Below the pieces are notes generated by a model, which was not told where the DNA came from, ran no database searches, and saw nothing but the letters and a program-made list of their open reading frames with translations. Positions 53,201-64,000 of a DNA stretch of 64,000 nucleotides are shown one piece after another (the first letter of the stretch is position 1; every line of letters begins with the position of its first letter). The DNA comes from Syngnathus acus (taxonomy: Eukaryota; Chordata; Actinopteri; Syngnathiformes; Syngnathidae). Position numbers and translations under genes: made by a program. The stretch is from assembly GCF_901709675.1 (NCBI RefSeq), contig NC_051088.1:15490193-15554192 (forward strand). The letters are read 5' to 3'.

Positions 53201-56200
53201 TTCCACCAAGGCGCAGAGCAGGTCAGTAGTCTTTCATTGTGCTATTGAGAGTCGCTGATGGTGTCGGGGTACACTTGCCTGTCTTGTGTGCCAACGCCGT
53301 GAGTTTGATTCCCGCATATAACGGTGTGAATGTGTGCGCGACCAAAAAAATATTTCATTGTGCTGCTCCTTCTGGCGTGCCAAGCTTGGCCACCGGGAGG
53401 CAGTATGATGCAAAGAAGAATAGTACTTCTGTTTTAAATAGTTTTTAAGCATCAAGCTAAGCTGATGTTCCTCAGTCGAAGCCACGTGGTTGCTTTAAAT
53501 AGATGAGTAACTCTCTTGGGGACCAAGGCTTTGACACCATTTTGTGGTATTTTAGAGCAAATAGCTAAGGATAGGTTCCACAGAAAAAAAACCCTCATGT
53601 TTGTAAATAGCAAACTGCAAAGAGGCGGGAGATTACTGTTCACCTTCATAGCTTTTGTTTTCTGTCCTCCCACCTGGTTGTATGCAGTTTCTCCACAAAA
53701 CAGAGGAGTGGCTTCAGAACTATGTCGAGGCATCGCTGCCACTGGCGACAACTGAGCTCGAGGAAGCTGTAAAAAAACACCAGGAACTGAATGAGGAGAT
53801 CTCTGCCAACTACACACAGGTGACCCACCATCTTTGTCAGTGTGTCAGTCTGGACATGTGTTTGTTTTTCTGCTCACCTGTTTATGTGTAGGTGAGCGAG
53901 AGCGGCAAAGCCTTGCTGGACGTCCTAAATCGGAGCACGGTGACTGACAACAATGATTCGTCATCGAAACCAGACTTGACTGCCACCACACACGGCATCA
54001 TGGGAGTTCTGCACCAGGTCATGCAGGTACAGCTCACTTGGACTCTCGCTATTCCTGAAGAGATGGACAGGTGTTGATGAACTGAACTCTCTTTCAGGCT
54101 CACCATGACCTGGAGAATGCGTGGCAACACCGCAAGCTCCGCCTCCACCAGCGCCTTCAGCTCTGTGTGTTTCAACAAGATGTCAGACAGGTGCAATGCG
54201 CGCGTTAACTGAAATGATGGGACCTGCCTATTTCCTGGTTTGCAATCCTTTTCGTCTCACAATATTGTCTCGATCTATCTGTCCGTATCTCCCTCCAACC
54301 GTGGTAGGTGTTGGACTGGGTGGAGCAGCACGGCGAGGTTTTCCTCAACAAACACAGTGGTGTTGGGAAGACTCTGCATCGAGCGCGAGCACTTCAAAAA
54401 CGTCACAATGACTTCCAGCAAGTGGCTCAGGTGAGTGCAGCTGCCATTACATATGTGTGACATGCTCAGTGTGCACATGTAATTGCTGTGTATGTGCGTT
54501 AGAACACTTACACCAACGCAGAGAAGCTTCTGGAAGCAGCTGACCAACTGGCTCAGTCCGGTGAGTGTGAGGAAGAAGAGATCTACCAGGCGGCTCGAGA
54601 CTTGGAGCTCCGCATGCAGGTGACCCACCGGCTCCTGGACATGAAAATCTTATGACATATGTACTTCGCAAACACGATATTAATCGGAATGCCGTGATTA
54701 GACAAGTGGAACAAATTGTACAGAATAAATTGGACGACTTTCATGTGTAACTCAAAGGAATTGCATACATTTCTAAGATTATTGATCTGGAGAGATAAAC
54801 AGGTGACATACTGTGTCTTTCTGCAGGCGTTCATTCAGAAAGTGGAACAAAGGAAGATGCTGCTCGACTTGGCTGTGTCCTTCTACACACACACCAAAGA
54901 GGTAGCGTCCGCAGGATGCCACTGACAAAACCCGAACCTGATCTCCACACCAATCCCACGCACAGCTGTCGTCGTGGATGGAAGGACTCCAGAAGCAGCT
55001 CTCGGCTGACCTCTGCGTCGGTTCTGAATCGGTGGAAGCTCTGCAGACGCTGATGAGTCAGCAACAACAGCAGCAGGCCAACACACAGGTGATGGCTTAC
55101 TGTGTGTCTGATCTCACACCTAATCACTAACCCTCTCACAAAAGCCCGACATCGCTTCCACCTCTGACCCCGACTTCTAACCATCACATTAACCCGGCTT
55201 CTAACCCCGACCCGCAGGAGGCTGCGATGAGTGTCATCAGAGAAGGGGAAGACCTCATCCTGCAACTCAGGTAGAGAGTCTGGATGCATTCGAGTCGCGT
55301 CCCCATTGCTGCATGGTTGGGCCACCTAATTCCCTCGATAAGAAGGCTGGGTTCAATTGAGTGTTCTTCGTCATGTGTTTGTTTCGTACTTGTGTTGAAT
55401 TGTTTTCAGCTCAGTGCATGAAAGTGACTGCTAAAGGTGGATTACAAAGTTAATGTCGTGTGCATTGGTTTTAGGCCCCAGGGCAGCTCTGTGGCCCACG
55501 TGGAGTCGGTGCTACAGCAACTGGAGGAGTTCCATGTTCAATTGGAGGATGTTTTCCATCAGAGGAAGATCCGATTGGATGTTTACCTGCAGCTGCGTAT
55601 CCTGAAACAGTGCATACTGGAGGTAAATTTTGTGACGTTCCAAAATGCCCTTCAAAGCTGCCAGTGATTGTTTAAGGTGCATGCGCTGTTACCAAGGTAA
55701 CCGGCGAGATGGATGCTTGGAAGCAGGAGCTCCAGAAACAATCCCAGGACCTTTCTGCCGAGAAGCGGCTATCTGACGCAAACCAAGACAAGCAAGCACT
55801 CGGGCCGTCGCGGCTAGCCGAAGCTAGCCCAGAGGCACTTACATTAGCACAGCAACGCATTCACAGGTGGACGCTAAGTTGTCATGTTAAAGAGGAAAAC
55901 ATGTCTGCTTGAGACTGATATTCCAGTCTTGGATTGATTGATCTTCAGGCACATGGAACGGAGGCTCGCTGTGAACAACATGACCTATGAGGTGGTCCAG
56001 CAGGGTCATGACCTTCAGCAGTATATCACCGAGGTCAAGTCAACAGGTCAGTCACGCGGCTGCAGACCAAACACAAGCTGTAATCGTTTGAGAAATAGAG
56101 ACAACAAAACGGACCAAGGAATCTGGCTGATTGATTCATCCAGAGGTTCTTAGTAGGTTTTGAGAACTCACTTCCTTAAAATGTTATGTTACCTTGGAGC

Positions 56201-59200
56201 TATGATGAAGGATGGATAAAATCTTTGCGGCTTCTGATGAAATCTGCCACATTTGGACTATTAGGAAATTTTGCTCTTCGACGGACTGCGCGCTAAAATT
56301 GTTGGGTGCTTTTCCTCGTTTGAGATTTGGTTCCTTTTACCCAAGGTTGAGTTCATTATTTTGACCCTGGAGATTGGGTTGAAGATTGAATTTGGGCACG
56401 CTGAAGAGTTCAGGTTGCCATTTTGGTTGTGTACTAAATTTAATGGCTGGATGGCTCATTAGGTTATTATTCCTGACCTTGAACATAGAATTTTGGCTTC
56501 AAATCCTGGTCGGAGTGAATCAATCGTAACATCTCAAAAAAGGTCCCAAGCTGCTATAGAAATGGCTGGGTTGCATCGTGAAGAGCAACAAAAACGGTGT
56601 CAAACATATCACGTGAGTGAATTGCTATGGCAACACCTGACAGCGGGAACTCATTTTTTATTATTCTTATTAGACAATGTTGGTAATAATATTAGCATAA
56701 TTTTAACCACAGCTATACAACTGAATGGGGGAATGTGAGTCATTGCTTTGGGCACCATACGGTGTAGATAAAGCGCTATATAAATACAGTCCATTTAACA
56801 TTTACCGTAGCATGAAAGTGCCTGGAGTGGAAAATCAAAAGGGTTTTCGGTCGTCTGTTGCTCCAGGAGTACGCATGCTACCTAAGGTCTTGTGGACTTT
56901 GCAAGGTGGTACTTTGCCTATGACCTTCAGTGTTAGGGATTTACTCACCTTAGTGTGATGCTACGGGAATTAGAAACAGGTCCACAAATTGGGAGGCCTT
57001 GGTTTTCAGTTAGAAAGGCAAAATGTACCAACTGCGTCTCCACCTTGGCGCAGATTTATGGCAGGAGCCGGGACTTTGTCTCACAGCTGGAAATGCCTCA
57101 GTGTTCCCCCCTGGTAGAACTGCAAGAGGAGGCCAGGGACAGCGAAGTCTGGGATTTCCGGCTTCAATTGCTGCAACCCGCCATCTACACCCAGATACGG
57201 AGAAGAAAATGGATGGATGTTTGTCAAAATTGCAGGCTTCACTTGAGTGGTGTCACTTTCAGGGTGACACAGGTTAGTTACTGAGGTGAGGGTGAGATTT
57301 AACTTCACTTTGGAGCCTGCAGACACTTGCAGTAATTCATCCATTTGACGCCATTAACAGTAGTACCATTGTGGAGGCTACTATATATGGAACAAAATGG
57401 GCTAGAGTAGAATATGATACAGCAATATCGAGTGGCTGATGTAAGTCCGCCTGGTTCAGTAACATACAGATGATTTAAGGGGGGGGGGGGGGGGCAGAGG
57501 AGGATAATGGGGGAGGGAGAAAGGGGGATGTGGTCGCCATGGAAACTGCACTCAGCTGGTCCCCATGGAAACCGGCTCATTGACTTTGTCATGGATACAC
57601 ACACACACGCACACAAACACACACGGACATTAAGCAAATGATTAGAGATTGCACATTTACTGTAATGTGCTTGAATCTCATTGATGCCATCTATTTTCTG
57701 ACATGCACATGTGTTTCTGTGTGTGTGTGTGTGTGTGTGTGTGCATTTGTGTGTCTCAGGAATTGAGCTGTCAGAGGTGGAGGCCGATCTCTCTTCTCAG
57801 GTGGAGGAGCTGCAACGCCTGATGCTGGACAAACAGAAGGAACTGCAGCAGATTGCAGATCACACTCACACACACCTTGAACAGAACCTGCAACTTCGAC
57901 ACCTGCAGAACCAGGTCAAACAGGTAACACACACACACTGGCAGACCACAATGGGTCACACGTGCACATCCGCAGGCCGATTGTGCAATCGACACACCTT
58001 TGGTTCTGATTCATGTGCATTGGTCAGGTGCTGGGTTGGATCACGGAGGGTGAGGTCATGTTGTCATCCTGCATGCTCAACTCCAGCTGTTTGTCAGAAG
58101 CTGAGCAGCTGCAGAGGGAACATGAGCGCCTCCAACAGGCCATAGAGGTTACTACAGACACGCATACAACTGAAGACGAAGCATCTCCACTGGGGGAACA
58201 TCTAACATGTGTTATGTCCAGGCTCTCCTCCATGCTGACTCTCTGCAGAGGACCCACCAGGTGGCTCTGGCTCTACAGCAAAGAGCAGAACTGCTAGTCA
58301 GGTTAGTCCACACACGTACGGTGAATTACTAAATCTTTTCTGTTGTGCATAAGAGTCTGACGATGAAGATGTAGCATCACTTTGCACTGTTGCCTTCCTT
58401 CACTGCCACCAGTCCCTTGGTGCTACTCGGATGAATATTATAAATATTTGCTCCTTTCTGATTTTGTATTCAGTGGTTCATATCAATTTAACGGACAATA
58501 ATATCAATCATATCTTTGGGTTGTGCCACTTGTATGTTTGCTTCATCCAAAACTCGACCCCTTATCTAGGTCAGGCCATTATGATCCAGATGCAGTGAGG
58601 TCCTGTGCACAGACGGTGGCGCTCCACTGGCAAACGCTCATGCTGCGGATCGAGGACCGACTCAAACTTGTCAACGCTTCTGCTGCCTTCTACCGAACTT
58701 CGCAACAGGTAAGCGCAACTTTGACCTCCTGCCAATCAGTGGTGGTAAGTAATGAAGTACAAATACTTGGTTAATGTTACCATGCACCTTACTAGAATCT
58801 TGGCTGAAATTTTGACTGATTGATTGAAATTTTGGGGACATCAAGTGCAGAAGGTCAACCAAGGATCATCATCAAAAAATTGTGGCAAATGCATTTTCTT
58901 GTTTCAACCTAAAAACCATAAGTGTTCTATAAAGCATATAGGCAAGGTCGCCAAAAGGGGTTGACCAGAAAAAGCAAAGAAATTGCACGTTATTTGTTCT
59001 TTTTTTTTTTAAATGTCTACCATTTTTACAAAAAAAAAAAATACTTCTTGCAAGTTTTGTCCAGCCCCCCTGTGCAAAACTACAGAAGAACGGACATAAA
59101 TAATGGAAGCGTTTCAGTAGTGTGTATAAGAGTGAATCCTGAATCATGTCCTAAAGTGCCCCTCTTGAATATGCAGGTATGCGGTGTGCTGGAGAGTCTG

Positions 59201-62200
59201 GAGCAGGAGTACCGCAGGGAGGAGGACTGGTGCGGGGGCGGAGACAGACAGCCTGAGCATCTCCTGCCTCTCATTAACAAACACATGGAGCAAAAGGAGG
59301 CCTTTCTCAAGGTGTTGTTTCAAGCCAGCTACAAAATAATGAATAATACATTTGTATTCTTTTCTCATCCCTCTGTATTCTCATCTGGGCCCCAAAACTT
59401 TAAGAACCGCTAATATCATGTCCTATTGCCAGCCGCAATGAAAAGGCCTTCATTTTCTTGTTACTATGGAAACAGGCCTGCACGCTCGCGAGACGGAATG
59501 CGGAAGTTTTCCTCAAGTACATCCACCGCAACAGCGTCACCATGGCCAACATTTCTGGCCACAATGTCACAGTGTCGGGGGTCAGTGAGGTGACTGGGCA
59601 CTCACGGGTACCAGAGCAACAGGTCAAAGGTGACGTGGACCCAACACACACACACACATCATGTGAAGTCAAGATGTAAGGGAGAGCCAGAAAACAAGGA
59701 GCTGATCCTTCGCCTGTATATGTGTGTGCAGGTATTCTCAGTGAGTTGCTTCAAAGAGAAAACAGAGTTCTTCATTTTTGGACATTAAAGAAGCGCCGAC
59801 TGGACCAGTGCCAGCAGTATGTCATGTTTCAGAACCACACACAGCAGGTATTTAACATCATTGATTGTGTTGATGATAATGTAACTGTATCAAAATGATA
59901 AATCCTCACATACTGTTCTGGTTGTAATATGTTTTTCTACCACAACAAAATTTGATAACTTTGACTGAAGTGAACCAAAATGCACAAAAGTTAAAATATT
60001 TTAAAAGATCTCGCAAGAACTTGACTTTGTTATTTATTTAAGTAAAATTCTCCTGGACTTGACAGGCTCTGGATTGGTTGGCACAGACTGGAGACCACTA
60101 CCTGGCCACACACACATCACCGGGCGCAACGGCAACGGAGACGCAGGAGCTGCTGAACCAGCACCGGCAGTTTTGTGTTTCGGCCAAGGTAAAAGTGTGC
60201 ATCGAGCTAACATGAACATGTTTACAGGCCTTGCCCAGGTATGTGGGCTCACCCTAGTGGTATGTGAGAGAATCACTACCTGAGCACAGTTCAGTTGTAT
60301 TTAACTTTTTACCGCCTTTACTCTTACAATAATATTAAATACTGTCAGTATACCTGAGTGATATGGAACTGTGTGCATGTCTTGTAAATCAGCTCTGCGT
60401 GTGCTTACTGTCAAAGATGATGGCATTCAATCTCCGACTCTGTCCGTCATGTCCTCAGCACACACAGGAGAAGGTTCACTTGCTCATCCAATTGGCTGAG
60501 AGCATGCTGACTAAAGGCCACGCCCATCGCCTGGAGCTTCGTCGGTGTGTTTCCGCCGTGGATAAACGGTACCGGGACTTCACCGTCAGGATGGGCCAGT
60601 ATCGCCACCTGCTGGAGACGGCGCTTGGAGGCTGCTCACAGGTACCATCCGTGTCAGAAGCATTTTCATTGTAATAATTTTTGTCTGTTATTACCCTAGA
60701 AAGACATGCATAATCGTTAAAGCAGTGATTCACACCTACTTGGCCGCATTTATACACTTTTACCTACTTAGTTTGAAAATTATGATCTATTGACTCCAAA
60801 TAATGTATCATTATGTCTATATGTACTGTGCGATTGGGTGGCGACCAGTCAAGGGTGTACTTTGCCTCTCGCCCAAATTCAGCTCAGATTGGCCTCTAGC
60901 ACACTCGCAACCCCAATGGGGACGTGTTAGCTGGATGGATAACATTAAAAGGGTTTTCTCCTCCCATTAGGACAACAAGGACTTGGAGCTCGAGCTAATT
61001 CCCAGCAGTCTGTCTGACTCTGACCCGGAAGTCAATCTGTCAGATCCCAGCCACCAGGTCAGCGATGAGAAGAGACGCTCAGCCCGCAAGAAAGAGTGAG
61101 TAACTAAGTGTTAGTGCAGTTATACTTAAAATGTTACATTAAATCTTGCTTGCAATAATATTAAATGAAATTTCTAGGAATAAATTAAATGAAAATTTAT
61201 GCCAACTATGCTACTGTAATCTAATGCCAGTCATGATGGTGGTACTTAAGTACTTTTTTAATGTGGTACTTGCCGTAAAAATACAAGACGCATTGTACAC
61301 CGTCGTACATAATGTCCGCTGACACTTGTGGGCTGCAGGTACATCATGGCGGAGCTGCTGCAGACGGAGAGAGTCTACGTTAGAGACCTTCAAGAATGCA
61401 TTGAGGTATTACGCAATCCAAATCCTGTCCAAGCACTCACATTGTCTGATTCAACTCATTCAATTAAACACAGGTAAAAAAAGAAAACAACTACAGACTC
61501 TAAAATGTATTTAAGTATTCTACTAAAGTAAAGTGCTAATACTAGCGCAACATGTGACCTGACATGCTGCAGACATACATGTGGGAGATGACGAGCGGCT
61601 CTGAGGACGTCCCATCTGGTCTTAGCAACAGGGATGATGTGGTGTTCGGGAACATCCAGGATATCTACGAGTTCCATAACAGGTACAAAATTAGTACAGA
61701 AGAACATGTCCGTGTCCGTGTGGTTGAGTGCAATATGCAATGATGTCTGTTCTAGTATTTTCCTGAAAGAGCTGGAAAACTACGAGCAACTTCCGGAAGA
61801 TGTGGGACATTGTTTTGTCACCTGGGTAACCAAATTCACTTTGATAGTACAACATTTCTTGATCATGCATCCCACCTTTAAGTCCTCGAGGGCAGCTGTC
61901 CTGCCTGCTTTGCATGTCTCCCTCATCCAGGGTTAGTATCGACACCAGCTATCAGTATCAGTGCCGATACCAGCCTTACTTTAAGGTATCTGTACTCATG
62001 ATACAAGTATCGACCACTCAATTGTGGACATTTTACGATCAGGAACTCGAAAATAGAAATTGGAAGAATACAACATTGCCATTAATTTCATGCAATTTTA
62101 AGGAAATCACTGCATAACGATCCCGATCATTTGAATCAGGCGTGTCGGACGAAAAAGACGTCTACTGTAAAACATGCAGGACAGCGGCCCCTTGAGAATC

Positions 62201-64000
62201 GTGTTTGAACACCCCTTAAGTGCGTTTGTGTTCCTCCTTTTAGGCTGACAAGTTCCACATGTACGTGACCTATTGCAGGAACAAGCCAGACTCCAGCTTA
62301 CTGATCCAGCAGCATGGTGTTGGCTTCTTTGAGGTAATGTCTTTAAAAAAAATAAAAAATACATCCAACAGGTCTCCAGATCCAACAGTTTGACTTTCCG
62401 ATAGGGTTATTACACTCGAGCTGGTTGATTTTGCAGGAGGTCCAGAGGAGACACGGGCTCACCAACTCCATCTCGTCAGCGCTCATCAAACCCGTTCAGA
62501 GGATCACAAAGTATCAACTACTGTTGAAGGTGAGCTGGTGACACACGGTGTAACTGACAATTGGCTTCATTGACGCGCGTTCATTTTTGCAGGAATTGTT
62601 AGCATGCTGCGAAGAAGGAAAGGGTGAGATCAAAGAAGGCTTGGACGTCATGCTGAGTGTACCGAAAAGAGCTAACGATGCTATGCATGTTAGCATGCTA
62701 GAAGGTAACAATGTTCCTAAGATCTGTTTACTGGAATAATGATCTCAATTCTCTGAGGAATTGAAGTAGTGTTCAATTTTGGGAATTTGAATATAAAGCT
62801 ATTTTGTTGTAAGAATGGCAAAAGGATTGATTGCAAGTTCATTGGCCAGCTTGTAAAGGAATAACAATGACATGTCATTATTAGGTCTTGAAGAGGGTCT
62901 TGAGGTGCAAGGTGAGCTCCTGCTGCAAGACTCCTTTCTCGTTTGGGAACCAAAGTCCCTCATCAGGAAGGGACGTGACCGACACCTCTTCCTGTTTGAG
63001 CTTTCACTCATCTTTAGCAAGGAAATGAAAGATTCATCAGGACGCACCAAATATCTTTACAAGAGCCGCTTGAGGGTAACACTTGCTTGTTAGCCAGACA
63101 GCTGGACTTCTGCTAACGACTCTATTTTGTCGCTTCACGTCAGACATCGGAACTTGGTGTGACTGAACACATCGAAGGGGATCCTTGTAAGTTTGCACTT
63201 TGGGTTGGCAGGACGCCAACTTCGGACAACAAGACGGTTCTGAAGGTAAACGATCAGTCTATTGGTTGGCTTTTTCAATGGCGGTGTGTTTCGGTGTGCT
63301 TCAACCTGTCACGTGCTTTTCTGCTAGGCATCTTCCTTGGAACTGAAGCAGGAGTGGGTCCGCAGCATTCGCCAGGTGATCCAGGAGAGGCGAGGTCACC
63401 TGCGGGGTGCTCTTAGGGAGCCCATCCCCCTTCCGAAAACCCCCAATCTGACTCTTGGGCGACAACGCAGCATCACACGCAGGTCAGCATGCATTTGACA
63501 GGCGGTCCATGTTGACCTCAATTAATTGATCAGTATGCCCATCTCCATTAACAATTTAGCGCATTCACAAACCTTTACGGCAGTGGGGGGTCCACAGACG
63601 TCTTCGACCAAGTACCACCGCAATGAACAATATTAACACCCAGTAGTCTAAGGGTTCTTCAGAAACAAGACAGAGTAGTAATCATCAACTCAGAATCCAT
63701 GCTAACTAAGCTAAAGTGAAAATTCAGAGTCGGAGAACACCTCGTAAATGATTTCTAAAGTGGCGCACGACACTATAAACAGAAGCCTGACTGACTTTTG
63801 AACTTCTTAAAGCTTAGCTTAGAGACCAGTTTACCCATTCTAAAATAGTTCAAATAAACAGGGCGTCTGCTTTCTACCCTTTGAGAACTTCTGATTTAAA
63901 GCATTTTTGCGCTTCCCATTTAACAGAGAGACCAGCGAGGACGCCGACAGCTTGGGTGACGCCAGCAGTCAGCCCGACACTGTCTCCATCGCCTCCCGAA
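50257..64000 (+). CDS. kalrn: Kalirin RhoGEF, 5' part; continues beyond the right edge
   Basis: Large neuronal Rho-family exchange factor controlling dendritic spines and secretory granules. Exons, all in phase: 50257-50311, 51396-51470, 51541-51655, 51726-51918, 52063-52286, 52435-52753, 52814-52936, 53030-53221, 53688-53819, 53892-54026, 54098-54190, 54308-54430, 54503-54619, 54827-54901, 54966-55088, 55218-55270, 55475-55622, 55697-55866, 55949-56046, 57760-57923, 58028-58147, 58222-58301, 58570-58708, 59177-59311, 59476-59629, 59732-59847, 60066-60188, 60459-60641, 60971-61095, 61339-61405, 61573-61682, 61756-61825, 62244-62333, 62437-62529, 62593-62704, 62885-63075, 63144-63245, 63328-63482, 63927-64000. 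About 1,655 codons: CRAL-TRIO (44-220), spectrin repeats (221-1259), DH (1301-1481), PH (1482-1630), linker. [16 protein letters not shown] and [10 protein letters not shown] favour kalirin over its paralogue TRIO, as does the iqcb1 neighbourhood. The first exon is chosen by ATG, CpG island and phase. Confidence 0.95.
50312..51395. other. kalrn intron 1 (1.1 kb) with inverted repeat copy
   Basis: Contains a minus-orientation copy of the GGATGGAT-family repeat (50715-50965) and, near its end, an ATG at 51302 that reads in frame into the 51396 exon. The 217-codon frame 50401-51054 runs through the repeat and is not a gene. Confidence 0.7.
50715..50965 (-). repeat. GGATGGAT-family repeat, inverted copy
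   Basis: TGTGTGGAGTTTGCAAGCTC, ATGGGTTTTCTCC, ACCCAAAGTCGCC and a GGAAAATGGATGGATG end are the reverse complement of the landmarks at 15053-15346. Confidence 0.7.
51541..52286 (+). other. kalrn: kalrn CRAL-TRIO (Sec14-like) domain exons
   Basis: Three exons encode [56 protein letters not shown] and [20 protein letters not shown]. These are the lipid-binding CRAL-TRIO fold motifs shared by kalirin and TRIO. Confidence 0.92.
53222..53687. other. kalrn intron (466 bp), no recognised content
   Basis: Unique sequence between two spectrin-repeat exons. Nothing identified. Confidence 0.6.
57080..57216 (+). mobile_element. Degraded LINE 3' end (RTE-like)
   Basis: The frame [20 protein letters not shown] followed by RRKWMD resembles the C-terminus common to fish RTE-type elements, with the usual GGATGGATG end. 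No upstream ORF remains. Confidence 0.45.
57718..57743. repeat. (GT)13 microsatellite next to a kalrn acceptor
   Basis: An uninterrupted GT tract ends 16 bp before the acceptor at 57758-57759. Confidence 0.9.
58709..59176. other. kalrn intron (468 bp)
   Basis: AT-rich with poly-T and poly-A runs (58998-59010, 59029-59041). No element recognised. Confidence 0.6.
60832..60945 (-). repeat. GGATGGAT-family repeat, inverted fragment
   Basis: ATTGGGTGGCGACCAGTCAA, TCGCCCAAATTCAGCTCAGA and GTTAGCTGGATGGAT are the inverted first third of the repeat described at 15053. Confidence 0.55.
61339..62704 (+). other. kalrn: kalrn first DH (RhoGEF) domain exons
   Basis: Six exons encode [20 protein letters not shown] (CR1), [28 protein letters not shown], and [20 protein letters not shown] with [20 protein letters not shown] (CR3). 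The CR3 helix that contacts the GTPase is intact. In kalirin this first GEF domain acts on Rac1 and RhoG. Confidence 0.94.
61878..62216 (+). repeat. MITE interrupted by a second element
   Basis: The outer parts (TCCTCGAGGGCAGCTGTCCT near 61881, and GATCATTTGAATCAGG to GCCCCTTGAGAATCGTG at 62125-62205) match the two ends of the MITE at 10531-10700. Between them, about 61925-62115, sits unrelated sequence with TCAGTGCCGATACCAGCC, related to the element at 45170. It lies inside the kalrn intron 61826-62243. Confidence 0.65.
62885..63482 (+). other. kalrn: kalrn first PH domain exons
   Basis: Three exons encode [55 protein letters not shown] and a C-terminal helix [18 protein letters not shown]. 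This is the PH domain that follows the first DH domain. Confidence 0.93.
63483..63926. other. kalrn intron before the last visible exon (444 bp)
   Basis: Intron with standard donor (CGCAG/gtcagc) and acceptor (tttaacag). No repeat recognised. Confidence 0.6.

Larger units (their letters stand above)
56047..57759. other. Largest kalrn internal intron (1.7 kb) with LINE tails and simple repeats
   Basis: Contains an L2-type tail at 56735-56800 (AAAGCGCTATATAAATACAG), an RTE-like LINE 3' end at about 57080-57216 ending in GAAGAAAATGGATGGATG, a G16 run at 57479-57494, an (AC)n tract at 57599-57625 and a (GT)n tract at 57718-57743 directly before the next exon. Confidence 0.65.

Noticed and set aside
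51396-64000. Assignment of the RhoGEF gene to trio
   Set aside because: Linker residues around 60971-61050 and 63400-63440 fit kalirin better than TRIO, and iqcb1 next door supports the kalirin locus.

Overview
This window is nuclear DNA of a ray-finned (teleost) fish with a compact genome. The evidence is vertebrate spliced genes with many introns of only 70-110 bp, a pro-opiomelanocortin gene without a gamma-MSH segment (the teleost condition), and fish-type interspersed repeats. I cannot name the species. All gene models were built by reading splice sites and codon phases by eye and by comparison with remembered vertebrate families; no search was run.

Six genes plus the 5' part of a seventh are present. 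On the minus strand, from high to low coordinates, lie senp7 (27.6-34.1 kb, deSUMOylating protease), impg2 (12.4-25.2 kb, interphotoreceptor matrix proteoglycan 2) and abi3bp (6.2 kb to the left edge, secreted fibronectin-III protein; its last exon lies outside). On the plus strand follow ftcd (35.9-39.7 kb, histidine-folate enzyme, complete, 540 aa) and pomc (42.2-42.9 kb, melanocortin/beta-endorphin precursor, complete, 191 aa). Then come iqcb1 on the minus strand (44.3-48.8 kb, ciliary NPHP5, complete, 580 aa) and kalrn on the plus strand from 50.3 kb, running off the right edge inside the linker after the first PH domain (about 1,655 codons seen).

Layout: abi3bp, impg2 and senp7 are adjacent in the same order on human chromosome 3q12, and iqcb1 and kalrn are both on human 3q13-q21, so most of the window is an old syntenic block. 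Ftcd (human 21q22) and pomc (human 2p23) sit between the two halves, which makes this pomc locus worth attention. Senp7/ftcd and iqcb1/kalrn are divergent pairs; a GC-rich CpG-island-like stretch precedes kalrn.

The space between genes and the larger introns hold repeats: hAT-like MITEs, one interrupted by a second element, a foldback element, a solo-LTR-like sequence, a Tc1-like transposase relic, LINE 3' ends and several copies of one GGATGGAT-ended repeat. I saw no CRISPR array, operon, tRNA or rRNA gene. Clear novelty is limited. The best leads are the altered POMC hormone sequences and location, UG-repeat splice acceptors in kalrn, a GC-AG intron in iqcb1, a possible 69-nt exitron in the impg2 signal-peptide exon, and a perfect 18-bp hairpin upstream of the iqcb1 exon 2.
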